Notes under the pieces: model-generated | Database searches by the model: none | Seen by the model: the letters and a program-made list of their open reading frames with translations, nothing else | Told to the model about the DNA's origin: nothing | In this document: positions 44,387 through 53,556 of the stretch, piece after piece | Layout: every line of letters begins with the position of its first letter | Position numbering within the stretch: the first letter of the stretch is position 1 | Assembly: GCA_002869185.1 (NCBI GenBank) | Contig: PKTN01000001.1 | Location: 496,001-560,000 of the forward strand | DNA: 64,000 nt | Direction: 5' to 3' | From: Denitrovibrio sp. | Lineage (GTDB): Bacteria; Chrysiogenota; Deferribacteres; Deferribacterales; Geovibrionaceae | Position numbers and translations under genes: made by a program

Positions 44387-46672
44387 ATGTCTGACAAGAA
44401 GAAAACGACGAGACAAGAAGCCTTGGATTATCATAAGTATCCAAGACACGGAAAAATCGAAGTAACACCTATTAAACCATGCTATACACAAAAGGATCTA
44501 TCCCTAGCCTACTCACCAGGAGTAGCAGAGCCTTGTCTTGAAATAGAAAAGAACCCTGATCTAGTTTACGACTATACATCTAAAGGAAACCTCGTAGCTG
44601 TTGTATCTAATGGTACTGCAGTTCTCGGACTTGGTAACATCGGCGCACTTGCTGGTAAACCTGTTATGGAAGGGAAAGGCGTTCTCTTTAAAAGATTCGC
44701 TGACGTAGATGTTTTTGACATCGAACTTAATACACAAAACCCAGATGACATCATTAAAGCTTGTGAGCTTATGGAGCCTACATTCGGTGGTATCAACCTT
44801 GAAGATATTAAAGCACCTGATTGTTTCTATGTTGAAGAGACACTTAAAGAGAAACTTAATATCCCAGTATTTCACGATGACCAACACGGAACAGCTATCA
44901 TATGTGTAGCTGCACTCATTAACGCACTTGAGCTTATTGATAAAAAAATCGAAGATATTAAAATCGTAATCAACGGTGCTGGTGCTGCTGGCATCGCTAT
45001 TGGTAAGCTTGTAATATTCATGGGCGGTAGCCGTGAGAATATATACATGTGTGACACTAAAGGTGTCATCCATAAAGGGCGTACTGAAGGGATTAACAAA
45101 TATAAAGAAGAGTTCGCTATAGATACTGAGAAAAGAACTCTTGATGATGCAATGGATGGAGCTGACGTTTTCCTCGGTCTCTCCGCTAAAGATGCTGTTT
45201 CTAAAGAGATGGTTAAAAATATGGCTCGTAGCCCAATTATTATGGCTATGGCTAACCCTGACCCAGAGATCACACCTGAAGCAGTTGCTGAGGTTCGTGG
45301 TGACGCTATCATGGGTACAGGTCGTTCAGACTACCCTAACCAAGTAAACAACGTTCTTGGTTTCCCATTCATCTTCCGTGGAGCTCTTGACGTTCGCGCT
45401 AAGGCTATCAACGAAGAGATGAAGGTTGCTGCTGTTTACGCTCTCGCTGAGCTTGCTAAACAAGAAGTACCTGAATCAGTATGTAAAGCTTATGGTGTTG
45501 ATAAGATTGAATTCGGTCCTGAATACATCATTCCAAAGCCTTTCGATCCAAGAGTTCTCACATGGGTTGCCCCTGCAATTGCTAAAGCTGCAATAGACAC
45601 AGGCGTAGCTCAAAAAGATATACCTAATTTTGATGAATACAAAGACTACCTTGAGTCACGTCTTTCATTCGCTAAAGAATTTACAAGACACATCATATCT
45701 GTTGCTAAGCAGAAGCCTAAAAAACTTGTATTCCCTGAAGGAGAGCACGAAAAGATTCTTCGCGCAGCTAGTAAGCTTGTTGAAGAAGGAATCGCAGCCC
45801 CTATCCTTCTCGGTAACCAAGATCGTATTAAAGATCTAGCATTAAAAGCAAATATAGACCTTGTAGGTTGTGAAATCATTAACCCTGTAAACTCAGATAA
45901 ACTTGATGTTTACTCTAAGCAAATGCTTGCACAACGCCAAAGAAAAGGTCTCACTGTAGCAGAAGCTAAGAGACTTCTAGTTCGTGTTCATGATTACTAC
46001 GGAGCAATGATGATCGCTAATGGTGAGGCTGATTGTCTCCTTAACGGTTACTCAAGAAACTATCCTGATGCTGTTAAGCCACTTATGGAACTCCTCCCTC
46101 TTCAGGAAGGATACACAAAACCATCTGGTGCACACTTTATGGTTTTCCGTGACAGAATAGTACTCTGTGCTGACACAACTGTTAACATCGACCCAACAGC
46201 TGACGAGCTTGCTCAGATCGCTGTTCAGTCTGCTGACACATGTGCAAAATTCGAAATCGAGCCAAAAGTTGGTATGATCTCATTCACTAACTTCGGTTCT
46301 GTTCGTATCCCTAGAACAACAAAAGTAACTGACGCTGTTAAACTAGTTAAAGAGAAGTACCCTAACCTTATTATCGATGGTGATATGCAGGCGGATACAG
46401 CTCTTTACGCACCTATAGCAGAAGAAGCTTTCCCATTCTCAGAGATTAAAGGTGATGCAACAGTACTTGTATTCCCTAACCTTGAGGCTGGTAACAGTGC
46501 ATATAAACTTCTTTGGAGACTCGGAGGCGGTATCGCAATCGGTCCTATCCTTCAGGGATTCCAGAGCTCTGTACACGTTCTTCAGCGTGGCGTAGACGTT
46601 AACGAAATCGTTAACCTCGCTGCTATCGCTGTCGTTGACGCTACAGAAAAAGCAAAAGTAAAACATAAGTAA
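44387..46672 (+). CDS. maeB: NADP-dependent malic enzyme fused to a phosphotransacetylase domain
   Basis: A 761-residue MaeB-type protein. Residues 1-420 are malic enzyme, with [54 protein letters not shown] (metal and catalytic residues), [11 protein letters not shown] and [15 protein letters not shown] (NADP-binding). It decarboxylates malate to pyruvate. Residues 430-761 are a phosphotransacetylase-like domain ([17 protein letters not shown] ... [21 protein letters not shown]). In related enzymes that domain is regulatory (acetyl-CoA responsive) and usually not catalytic. Monocistronic, followed by hairpins. Confidence 0.95.
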   Translation: MSDKKKTTRQEALDYHKYPRHGKIEVTPIKPCYTQKDLSLAYSPGVAEPCLEIEKNPDLVYDYTSKGNLVAVVSNGTAVLGLGNIGALAGKPVMEGKGVLFKRFADVDVFDIELNTQNPDDIIKACELMEPTFGGINLEDIKAPDCFYVEETLKEKLNIPVFHDDQHGTAIICVAALINALELIDKKIEDIKIVINGAGAAGIAIGKLVIFMGGSRENIYMCDTKGVIHKGRTEGINKYKEEFAIDTEKRTLDDAMDGADVFLGLSAKDAVSKEMVKNMARSPIIMAMANPDPEITPEAVAEVRGDAIMGTGRSDYPNQVNNVLGFPFIFRGALDVRAKAINEEMKVAAVYALAELAKQEVPESVCKAYGVDKIEFGPEYIIPKPFDPRVLTWVAPAIAKAAIDTGVAQKDIPNFDEYKDYLESRLSFAKEFTRHIISVAKQKPKKLVFPEGEHEKILRAASKLVEEGIAAPILLGNQDRIKDLALKANIDLVGCEIINPVNSDKLDVYSKQMLAQRQRKGLTVAEAKRLLVRVHDYYGAMMIANGEADCLLNGYSRNYPDAVKPLMELLPLQEGYTKPSGAHFMVFRDRIVLCADTTVNIDPTADELAQIAVQSADTCAKFEIEPKVGMISFTNFGSVRIPRTTKVTDAVKLVKEKYPNLIIDGDMQADTALYAPIAEEAFPFSEIKGDATVLVFPNLEAGNSAYKLLWRLGGGIAIGPILQGFQSSVHVLQRGVDVNEIVNLAAIAVVDATEKAKVKHK

Positions 46673-46700
46673 TTTTTACTTGTTATGAGTTAAGTTTGGA

Positions 46701-46770
46701 CCTGCAGGGTAGTGCCTGCAGGTCTCATTTAAATCTTGCAAAATTGCAGGCTTTAAATGATCAAAAGATT
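46701..46770 (+). other. Nested inverted repeats after maeB
   Basis: ACCTGCAGG/CCTGCAGGT form a perfect 9-bp hairpin (loop GTAGTG). Immediately after, TCATTTAAA/TTTAAATGA form a 9-bp stem enclosing TGCAA/TTGCA. No T-run follows. These may protect the maeB 3' end or mark a small RNA. Confidence 0.45.
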
Positions 46771-46861
46771 TTTCAACTTAGCCGTTGAAAAGAATATGGC
46801 GTTTGCAAAAAACCATATATTCCAACTCCTCATTCCCGAATCAGTAAAAGGCAGTGTCTAG
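46757..46861 (+). CDS. Possible 34-residue small protein
   Basis: ATG at 46757 with AGG six bases upstream reads MIKRFFNLAVEKNMAFAKNH followed by IFQLLIPESVKGSV and TAG. It is amphipathic and not obviously a shadow, but it runs into the terminator hairpin and has no known relative I can recall. It is weakly supported. Confidence 0.2.
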   Translation: MIKRFFNLAVEKNMAFAKNHIFQLLIPESVKGSV

Positions 46862-46880
46862 TCACCACTGCCTTTTGCTA
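46846..46880 (+). terminator. Rho-independent terminator before the zinc-ribbon gene
   Basis: AAAAGGCAGTG and CACTGCCTTTT form a perfect 11-bp stem around a 9-base loop (TCTAGTCAC). Confidence 0.85.
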
Positions 46881-46961
46881 TTACAAGGGTAAAATCTTTT
46901 TTACTATAACCGATTGCAATTTAACCTGAGAATGATATTGTCTCTATTAAAGGAGATTGTC

Positions 46962-47201
46962 ATGGAAAAAACTATCAAATGCCCAGAGTGTGGTGACGAA
47001 GCTACCCCCGAATTTGGCATGTGTCCAACCTGTAGCTATAAATACAGACCATTTGATTATCAAAACCAAGGACTTTCAGTACATGATTTCAATGGCATTA
47101 ATGATTATCAACCTGGTTCAAATAACCTATTCGGAAAGATAAAAGTTATTGGTTTTGTTATTGTCTTCATCTTTATTGTTATTATATTCATAAACAAATA
47201 A
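46962..47201 (+). CDS. Small zinc-ribbon membrane protein
   Basis: About 79 residues. The N-terminus has two CxxC pairs (Cys7/Cys10, Cys21/Cys24: CPECGDEATPEFGMCPTC) forming a zinc ribbon. The C-terminus ends in a single transmembrane helix (VIGFVIVFIFIVIIFI). AAAGGAG precedes the ATG at 46962, favouring it over the upstream in-frame start at 46914. 29 bases before the DUF255 gene. Function unknown. Confidence 0.7.
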   Translation: MEKTIKCPECGDEATPEFGMCPTCSYKYRPFDYQNQGLSVHDFNGINDYQPGSNNLFGKIKVIGFVIVFIFIVIIFINK

Positions 47202-47230
47202 TAAATATTGCTATCACCTAAAGGATTATC

Positions 47231-48907
47231 ATGAAAAACGAACTTATAAATGAAAATAGTCTTTACCTAAGACAACACAGCAACAACCCTGTCGCTTGGC
47301 AGGCCTACAAACCAGAAACTCTCAGAAAGGCATTAAAAGAGAATAAACCACTCTTCATAAGCATTGGTTATTCATCATGTCACTGGTGCCACGTTATGGC
47401 TCACGAGACATTTGAGGATGAAAAAGCTGCTGAGATACTCAATAAATATTTTATCCCTATAAAAATAGACAGGGAAGAATTCCCCGCTATAGATAAAATG
47501 TACCAATTCTATCTCCACGCAACAGGTAAGAAAGGCGGATGGCCACTCAGCGTCTTTGCACTACCTGACGGCAGACCATTCTTTGGAGGTACATACTTTC
47601 CTCCAGAGCAGAAACATGGTCTTCCTGCATTTAAAGAGATTGTCACACAGCTTGGGGAGCTTTTCATAAAGACTCCTGCCGAAGCAAAAAAATACGCTGA
47701 TAATTATGACAAGTTTCATGATAAATTTATTGCATTTGATAATGAATATGAAGCATTAGCTGAAATTAAAACTACTGACATACTAGATATATTTAAGAAA
47801 ATGTTTGATATAGAACACGGTGGTGTTGGGCAAGACGCTAAATTTCCTAACATCCCTGTAATGTCTGCACTTTTGAACTATTTCGATGATGATGATGTAG
47901 CTATATTCTTAAAAATGACAGCGGATAAATTATGCACAACAGGCATCTACGACCATATTAATGGTGGTTTCTATAGATACGCAGTAGATCGTGCATGGAC
48001 AGTTCCCCACTTTGAGAAGATGCTTTATGACAACGCACTCAATGCATCATTCTTATTAAACATGTTTGAACTTACAGATAACATCCTCTACTTAAAAGTA
48101 GCTGAAAAGACTATAGATTTTATTCTCTCTGAGTTTAATTCAGATTTCGGTCTTATAACAGCTATGGATGCTGACAGTTTGGATGACACAGGCAAGAGTG
48201 TTGAAGGTTTTTACTATTTAGTTACCCAAAAGCATATAGAACCTGTAGCTGAATTCGTAGAGCTACACGAAGGTGTTATCAACCTTAAAGCGACTACCCA
48301 TGAACAGTATGTCTCACTTGAAAAACATTTCGAAAAACTAAAAGTCTCTAACGAAAGAGTTAAGCCTAGAAAAGACGAAAAAGTTATCCTATCGCTTAAT
48401 ATGCTCTTCTGTTCTACCCTTTTAAAAATGTTTGAAATGTCAGGAAAAGAGTTTTATATGGAGCAAGCGACTGCTCTCTTTGGAAAGCTAAAGCACTTCC
48501 TTATGATAGACGACGATCTTTTCCGTATCAATTATCAAGGCGAGATTTTTGGTAACACGACACTAGAAGATTATGCATATACTATCAAAACACTTATAGA
48601 TTTCTTCGAAGTTACAAAAGAGAAAACTTTCCTTGGCGAAGCTGCAAGGTTTACTGAAAAGGCTATAGAACTCTTCTACTGTGACGGAATATTCTACCTA
48701 GACCCTAACAAAAAAGTTGTTGATACTTTTGATGATTCCACACCTAACCCTTCTGGTTTAATAATTGATATTTTAGAGAACTACTCTGACCTGATGGGGA
48801 TCGCAAAAGACAGCCAATCACTAGATTTTGCTGCTGACAGGCTTATTAAATACGCAGGTGGTCACCCTACTCTCTTCGCATCACTTAAGGAGTACCTTGG
48901 TAAATGA
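47231..48907 (+). CDS. Thioredoxin-domain DUF255 protein (YyaL / SSP411-like)
   Basis: Two-domain protein: an N-terminal thioredoxin-like DUF255 domain with SIGYSSCHWCHVMAHETFED and KIDREEFPAIDKMYQFYLHATGKKGGWPLSVFALPDGRPFFGGTYFPPE, then a (alpha/alpha)6 barrel with WTVPHFEKMLYDNA. Physiological role of the family is unknown. At 558 residues it is shorter than the usual 600-700. It overlaps the AlkD-like gene by four bases. Confidence 0.88.
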   Translation: MKNELINENSLYLRQHSNNPVAWQAYKPETLRKALKENKPLFISIGYSSCHWCHVMAHETFEDEKAAEILNKYFIPIKIDREEFPAIDKMYQFYLHATGKKGGWPLSVFALPDGRPFFGGTYFPPEQKHGLPAFKEIVTQLGELFIKTPAEAKKYADNYDKFHDKFIAFDNEYEALAEIKTTDILDIFKKMFDIEHGGVGQDAKFPNIPVMSALLNYFDDDDVAIFLKMTADKLCTTGIYDHINGGFYRYAVDRAWTVPHFEKMLYDNALNASFLLNMFELTDNILYLKVAEKTIDFILSEFNSDFGLITAMDADSLDDTGKSVEGFYYLVTQKHIEPVAEFVELHEGVINLKATTHEQYVSLEKHFEKLKVSNERVKPRKDEKVILSLNMLFCSTLLKMFEMSGKEFYMEQATALFGKLKHFLMIDDDLFRINYQGEIFGNTTLEDYAYTIKTLIDFFEVTKEKTFLGEAARFTEKAIELFYCDGIFYLDPNKKVVDTFDDSTPNPSGLIIDILENYSDLMGIAKDSQSLDFAADRLIKYAGGHPTLFASLKEYLGK

Positions 48908-49593
48908 TTGATCAACTATTGAAGCAACTAGAAGAATTAAGTACTGCGACCAATAAAAGACAGATGGCAAAACTAGGAATTAACATTTCTAATGCATACG
49001 GTGTGAAAGTTGAAGATATCAGAACCATGTCTAAAGAGATTGGGAGAAACCATGACCTCGCTATAAAACTTTGGAAGACTGGTAACCACGAAGCTCGTAT
49101 ACTAGCCACCATCATAGCAGACCCTCAATCTACTGATATAGACCTTCTTCAAGACTGGGTAATGGACATCAACTCGTGGGATCTATGCGACCAGTTTTGC
49201 AATAACCTAGTTACAAACACAGAGCACGTTGAATTATTGATAGTCGACTGGTGCATCCAAGACGAAACTTTTGTAAAACGTGCAGGCTTCTCTACTATGG
49301 CTGTATACGTAATTAAGAACCCAGAACTACGTGAAAAAGATGTAGATGGTTATTTCGGACTAATACTAAATGAGTGTTGGGACAAGAGAAATTATGTACG
49401 TAAAGCTGTAAGCTGGGCACTTAAAAACATAGGGAAGAAGGATATCCACCTAAACCGTAAAGCTGTCCGCATTGCAAAACAGATGAAAGAAGATAATTTA
49501 AAGCCAGCAAAAGCGACTGCCTCCGAAGTTTTAAAAGAACTACAAACTCCTGAACTTTTAAATAAGCTTAAGGCTAAACACGATGGCGAATAA
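48904..49593 (+). CDS. DNA alkylation repair protein (AlkD-like HEAT-repeat glycosylase)
   Basis: A 229-residue all-helical HEAT-like protein with the AlkD/AlkC signature features GNHEARILATIIAD, WVMDINSWDLCDQFCNNLV and KRNYVRKAVSWALKNIGKKD. AlkD excises bulky cationic alkylated purines without base flipping. The active-site Trp and Asp region (SWDLCD) is present. Translationally coupled to the DUF255 gene. Confidence 0.85.
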   Translation: MIDQLLKQLEELSTATNKRQMAKLGINISNAYGVKVEDIRTMSKEIGRNHDLAIKLWKTGNHEARILATIIADPQSTDIDLLQDWVMDINSWDLCDQFCNNLVTNTEHVELLIVDWCIQDETFVKRAGFSTMAVYVIKNPELREKDVDGYFGLILNECWDKRNYVRKAVSWALKNIGKKDIHLNRKAVRIAKQMKEDNLKPAKATASEVLKELQTPELLNKLKAKHDGE

Positions 49594-49605
49594 ATTAAAA
49601 TAACT

Positions 49606-50208
49606 TTAGCTAATCACACCATCATTAATAACGAGTAATACTCCAAGACTTATAAGTATTAACCCCATAATAATGTTTATTGTAGCAATGTGCTTCTCAT
49701 TCTTGAATAATTTTGAAGTTAGTTTTCCCGACATAGCCCATAAAGCTATGGATGCATAACATATAACAAAATATATCACACAAAATAAAAATAGCTTTTC
49801 GTATGACTCACTAAGCCTGAACGCAGAAGTACCTGCCAAACAAGCGATCCATGCCTTAACATTTAGCCATTGCATTATGAATCCATGATGAAACAAAGGT
49901 CGGTCAGCGGATTTGTTTTCTATGCTAACCCTTGAATGCATTATTTTATACCCTACATATGAAATGAATATAGCTCCTGCAAAACAAATGATTTTTCCAA
50001 CAAAAGGGAATAATGTAATAAAACCACCCATCCCTAAACCCACTAAGCCCAATAAAAGAGTGAAACAAATGGTTGCACCTGTAACAAATGGCATTGTAGG
50101 CATAAAGCCGTAGTTTACCCCAGACGAAAAAGTAGTTACATTTACTGGTCCAGGTGTGATTGACATTGTAAGGGCAAATAACATCATGGCAATTATCTGA
50201 GCAGTCAT
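49606..50208 (-). CDS. LysE-family amino acid exporter
   Basis: A 200-residue polytopic protein with about six helices. The LysE/RhtB signature is TMSITPGPVNVTTFSSGVNYGF. Exports amino acids (threonine, homoserine, lysine or arginine in characterised members). Divergent from a LysR gene, the standard layout for a LysR-controlled exporter. Convergent with the AlkD-like gene with only 12 bases between stops. Confidence 0.9.
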   Translation of the reverse strand: MTAQIIAMMLFALTMSITPGPVNVTTFSSGVNYGFMPTMPFVTGATICFTLLLGLVGLGMGGFITLFPFVGKIICFAGAIFISYVGYKIMHSRVSIENKSADRPLFHHGFIMQWLNVKAWIACLAGTSAFRLSESYEKLFLFCVIYFVICYASIALWAMSGKLTSKLFKNEKHIATINIIMGLILISLGVLLVINDGVIS

Positions 50209-50274
50209 ATTTCCTCCATATAAAACATCTCACTATATTGTAGTTCTTGTATAATCAGGTATAATATCAAAATT

Positions 50275-50313
50275 GGATGGTGTCCAATCGACAGATCAAA
50301 TTGGATTAATCCA
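50275..50313. promoter_or_regulatory. Palindromes in the LysE-LysR intergenic region
   Basis: A perfect 12-bp palindrome TGGATTAATCCA (50302-50313) and an ATTGGA/TCCAAT pair just before it lie between the divergent genes. They are good candidates for the LysR operator, which is typically a T-N11-A palindrome. Confidence 0.45.
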
Positions 50314-50335
50314 TTTTATTTATGAGGTTTACACT

Positions 50336-51226
50336 TTGGAGATCAATCAGTTAAAAATATTTCTAGCAATAGCACGCTCAGGAAACCTTACAAGAGCTTC
50401 TGAACAGCTCTTCATAAGCCAGCCAGCAGTTAGCTCACAACTTAAACTTCTTGAAGAAGACCTTGGTTTTCAACTTTTTCTCCGCACCTCAAAAGGGATG
50501 AAACTCACCGAGAAAGGTCGTATAATGCTTGATGAAGCTCAATCGATTGTTGAGTTGTTTGATAAAATGCTTTTGAATGCAAAATCACTTAACACCAATT
50601 CGAATAATCATTTAAATATTGGACTCAATACAGATAATGAAATACTACAAATAGAAAGGTTTATTAAACTTTCAATAGATTCAAACAATCCAATAAACTT
50701 CAGACTAATACAAACAAGAAGCGAAGACTTTATAAGGGATATCACATCAAATACGATCGATGCTGGGTTCTTTTACGGTGAAATCAAGTCAAATCAAATA
50801 GACTATATCCAGCTTGCCTCTTATAGCCTAAATATTGTTTGTCCTCCTTCTTGGCGATCAGAAGTTCAATATTTGTCTGTGGAAAAACTTGCCAAACTTC
50901 CTTGGATATGGACAACAGAAGGTTGCCCTTTTTCAAAATCAGCAACAGATTTTTTTAAAGCTAAAGGGTTTAAACCAAAAAAGATAATGTATATTGATGA
51001 TGAAACCCTTATTGGAAAGTTGGTTAACTCCGAAATTGGCTGTTCGATACTTGCAAGCCCCATAGCTAAAAAACTTCAGAAAGAAAACTCTCTTGAGATT
51101 ATTGATAGCATTGAGGCTGAAATATGTCTTAACTTCGGTTATTTAATAGAAAAAAAGAATACATATGAGATTACTAATGTAATAAATATCCTCAATGAGA
51201 TATGTAACCTTCCGACAAAACATTGA
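50336..51226 (+). CDS. LysR-family transcriptional regulator
   Basis: Residues 1-60 are the winged HTH: MEINQLKIFLAIARSGNLTRASEQLFISQPAVSSQLKLLEEDLGFQLF. The rest is a type 2 periplasmic-binding-like effector domain. GAGGT six bases upstream sets the TTG at 50336 as start. Likely controls the divergent LysE exporter in response to an amino acid. Confidence 0.9.
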   Translation: MEINQLKIFLAIARSGNLTRASEQLFISQPAVSSQLKLLEEDLGFQLFLRTSKGMKLTEKGRIMLDEAQSIVELFDKMLLNAKSLNTNSNNHLNIGLNTDNEILQIERFIKLSIDSNNPINFRLIQTRSEDFIRDITSNTIDAGFFYGEIKSNQIDYIQLASYSLNIVCPPSWRSEVQYLSVEKLAKLPWIWTTEGCPFSKSATDFFKAKGFKPKKIMYIDDETLIGKLVNSEIGCSILASPIAKKLQKENSLEIIDSIEAEICLNFGYLIEKKNTYEITNVINILNEICNLPTKH

Positions 51227-51344
51227 GATTCTCTCATAACTTTAATGCTACATAATTTCCTTTGTAATTTATCTTACATTTAGTATCGCATTTATATTAT
51301 TTAATGTTAAAATAATTTAATTAAGATACACATTGGAGATATTG

Positions 51345-51608
51345 TTGAGCTATAAGCACTTTTCCAACACTGATTGCGAATATTACCCATGCCACGGAAT
51401 TGAAGACCAAAACTGCCTCTTCTGCTATTGTCCACTATATTTAATTAAAGATTGTGGTGGAGATGCCAATTTTATTGGTAGCCTAAAAGACTGTTCAAAA
51501 TGCGAGAAAAATCATAATAAAAAAAGTTATGATTTTATTCAAACTCGGCTAAAACAAATATTCTCAAAATTAGACAAAGGGTTAGAAATGATAACCCTTG
51601 GCGAATAG
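51345..51608 (+). CDS. Cysteine-rich small protein
   Basis: About 87 residues with eight clustered cysteines (positions 11, 16, 24, 27, 29, 37, 50, 53) in FSNTDCEYYPCHG, NCLFCYCPLYL, CGGD and DCSKCEKNH. This matches the small cysteine-rich domain sometimes found with cobalamin or metalloprotein genes. GGAG six bases before the TTG at 51345 supports that start. Metal or Fe-S binding is likely; role unknown. Confidence 0.75.
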   Translation: MSYKHFSNTDCEYYPCHGIEDQNCLFCYCPLYLIKDCGGDANFIGSLKDCSKCEKNHNKKSYDFIQTRLKQIFSKLDKGLEMITLGE

Positions 51609-51634
51609 CACACGCATGCTCATAAAAGAGTTTT

Positions 51635-51644
51635 TTGTATACAA
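51635..51644. promoter_or_regulatory. Perfect palindrome TTGTATACAA upstream of the Rrf2 promoter
   Basis: A 10-bp perfect palindrome just before the -35. The arms match those of the imperfect repeat downstream of the -10 (51677-51699), suggesting two operators of one dimeric repressor. Confidence 0.5.
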
Positions 51645-51650
51645 CTTTTA

Positions 51651-51680
51651 TTGACAGGCACCACTCATTAGAGCTATTGT
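51651..51680 (+). promoter_or_regulatory. Sigma70-type promoter for the rrf2-cco genes
   Basis: TTGACA (51651-51656), 18-base spacer, TATTGT (51675-51680). Confidence 0.6.
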
Positions 51681-51699
51681 ATACCCAAGAGGTACACAA
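51677..51699. promoter_or_regulatory. Inverted repeat overlapping the Rrf2 promoter and start codon
   Basis: TTGTATACC and GGTACACAA (9-bp arms, one mismatch) separated by CAAGA. It covers the -10 and the GAGG ribosome site. The most likely autoregulatory operator of the Rrf2 protein. Confidence 0.55.
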
Positions 51700-52097
51700 T
51701 GGATTCGTTCATACACAGAGAAGAGGATTATGCTTTGAGGATAGTTATATATTTAGCTACTGTTGGCAAAATGGTTAAAACCAAAGAAATTTGCGACAAA
51801 CTATATCTCACGCGCCCGATAGTTCTTAAAATTACGAATAAACTCAAATGCTGTGGATTCCTCACTACAAAGACTGGCAAAGATGGTGGGCTCACTGTGG
51901 CAGATTTCGTATACGATGCTAGTATGTATGATATACTAAAGTGTATGGGGTTTAATTCAAGAATGAATAAATGCCTTAACCATACTGAAAACTGTCAACT
52001 TATGCCAATATGCAAAGTAAATGACCTTTTTTATAATATCCAAAACGATATTGAGTTACAACTTAAGAATGCAAAGATAAAAGAGTTTCTTTATTAG
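51699..52097 (+). CDS. Rrf2-family transcriptional regulator with three C-terminal cysteines
   Basis: A 132-residue Rrf2-type winged-helix protein with FIHREEDYALRIVIYLATVG and a recognition segment LTRPIVLKITNKLKCCGFLTTKTGKDGG. Cys92, Cys99 and Cys105 (C-x6-C-x5-C) are placed like the Fe-S ligands of NsrR/IscR-type members, so it may sense oxygen, NO or redox. Located 44 bases upstream of ccoN on the same strand; probably controls the cbb3 oxidase genes. Confidence 0.88.
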   Translation: MDSFIHREEDYALRIVIYLATVGKMVKTKEICDKLYLTRPIVLKITNKLKCCGFLTTKTGKDGGLTVADFVYDASMYDILKCMGFNSRMNKCLNHTENCQLMPICKVNDLFYNIQNDIELQLKNAKIKEFLY

Positions 52098-52104
52098 ATA
52101 AAGG

Positions 52105-52121
52105 AAATACTATTAGTATTT
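52105..52121. promoter_or_regulatory. Palindrome in front of ccoN
   Basis: AAATACTA-T-TAGTATTT, perfect 8-bp arms with a one-base centre, just upstream of the GGAGG ribosome site of ccoN. It could be an operator or a small RNA hairpin affecting translation. Its sequence differs from the TTGTATAC sites. Confidence 0.4.
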
Positions 52122-52141
52122 ATTAACCGCAGGAGGTTTTA

Positions 52142-53545
52142 ATGAACGAGTATCAATACGACTATAAGACGGTACAAGGCTTTGTCTTGTCTGCTATCTT
52201 TTGGGGAGTTATTGGACTTGTGGCTGGTCTTCTCATATCAGCTCAAATGTGGAGCGCTGATCTTAACTTCGGCGAATATCTATCATTTGGTAGACTGAGA
52301 ACCTTTCACACCAATGTATTAGCATACGGTCTTGGTATCGGTGCAGAATTTGGTCTTTTTTACTACATAACAATGAGACTTACAAAAAAACCTTTTGTTC
52401 TTCCTAAGCTTGCACGCTTGCACCTCTGGTTATTCAATATAGGAGTGGGTGCCGCTGGTCTTTCACTTCTGATTGGAATGAACACGTCTCTTGAGTATGC
52501 AGAGTTCGAGTGGCCTTTCGACGTGGCCATCGTTATTTTATGGGTAATGTTTGCTATAAATATTCTAGGTAATATTTTTACCAGAAAAGAGAAGCACCTT
52601 TATGTTTCTCTCTGGTACATAATCGCTACAGTAATTACAGTTGCGATTCTATACATAGTAAACAACCTAGCCATCCCAGCAACACTCACAAAGTCTTATC
52701 ACCTTTTTGCAGGTGTAAACAGTGCTAATGTAGAGTGGTGGTACGGACACAACGCAGTAGGTTTCCTCTTTACGACACCTATCCTCGCTATGTTCTACTA
52801 CTTCTTGCCTAAATCAACAGGACTACCACTATTCAGCCACAGGCTGTCTATCATATCTTTCTGGTCATTGATTTTTGCATACCTTTGGACAGGTGCACAC
52901 CACCTTGTCTACACTCCGCTACCAGACTGGATCCAAACACTCGCAATTGCCTTTACACTATTCCTCATCGCACCGTCATGGGGTTCTGTTGTAAATGGTT
53001 ATTTCACTGTTGATAAAGACTGGTCGAAGATGAGCACGAACTACCTTACAAAGTTCTTCATCGTTGGTATTACATTCTACGGTCTCCAGACTATTCAGGG
53101 ACCATCACAGGGTATCAGAGTTATTAGCTCACTTATCCACTACACTGACTGGGTTCCAGGACACGTTCATATGGGAACTATGGGTTGGGTAACAATGGTT
53201 ATCTGCGCATCAATTTACTATGCACTCCCTGCTATGTATAAAACAACAATCTTTAGCGAAAAAATAGCTAATACACACTTCTGGCTCGTTCTTGTTGGTC
53301 AGGTTATGTTCTCTATCACTATGTGGATCACTGGTATCCAACAAGGTGCTATGTGGAAGATGACTGCAGCGGACGGTACACTCCAGTACACCTTCATGGA
53401 AGGTCTGGTACGTAACTATCCTTACTGGCAGATGAGAACTGCTTCAGGTCTTATTTTCGTCGTAGGTATGCTTTTCTTTATCTACAACGTTCTTATGACA
53501 ATCCAAAAAGGCAAGAAAAACCTTGCTAAACTTCAAGAAGCTTAA
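52142..53545 (+). CDS. ccoN: cbb3-type cytochrome c oxidase subunit I
   Basis: Catalytic haem-copper subunit (low-spin haem b, haem b3-CuB). 467 residues with about 12 helices. Ligand histidines are visible: His56 in FHTNVLAYGLG, His203 in WWYGHNAVGF (CuB), His253/His254 in TGAHHLVYTPLPDW, and His341/His343 in VPGHVHMGTMGW. The conserved Tyr in the WWYGHN stretch cross-links in cbb3 enzymes. GGAGG precedes the ATG. High-affinity terminal oxidase for micro-oxic respiration. Confidence 0.96.
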   Translation: MNEYQYDYKTVQGFVLSAIFWGVIGLVAGLLISAQMWSADLNFGEYLSFGRLRTFHTNVLAYGLGIGAEFGLFYYITMRLTKKPFVLPKLARLHLWLFNIGVGAAGLSLLIGMNTSLEYAEFEWPFDVAIVILWVMFAINILGNIFTRKEKHLYVSLWYIIATVITVAILYIVNNLAIPATLTKSYHLFAGVNSANVEWWYGHNAVGFLFTTPILAMFYYFLPKSTGLPLFSHRLSIISFWSLIFAYLWTGAHHLVYTPLPDWIQTLAIAFTLFLIAPSWGSVVNGYFTVDKDWSKMSTNYLTKFFIVGITFYGLQTIQGPSQGIRVISSLIHYTDWVPGHVHMGTMGWVTMVICASIYYALPAMYKTTIFSEKIANTHFWLVLVGQVMFSITMWITGIQQGAMWKMTAADGTLQYTFMEGLVRNYPYWQMRTASGLIFVVGMLFFIYNVLMTIQKGKKNLAKLQEA

Positions 53546-53556
53546 GGAGGCTAATC

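Noticed and set aside
44561-45073. 170-codon minus-strand frame inside maeB
   Set aside because: Shadow of the malic enzyme coding sequence.
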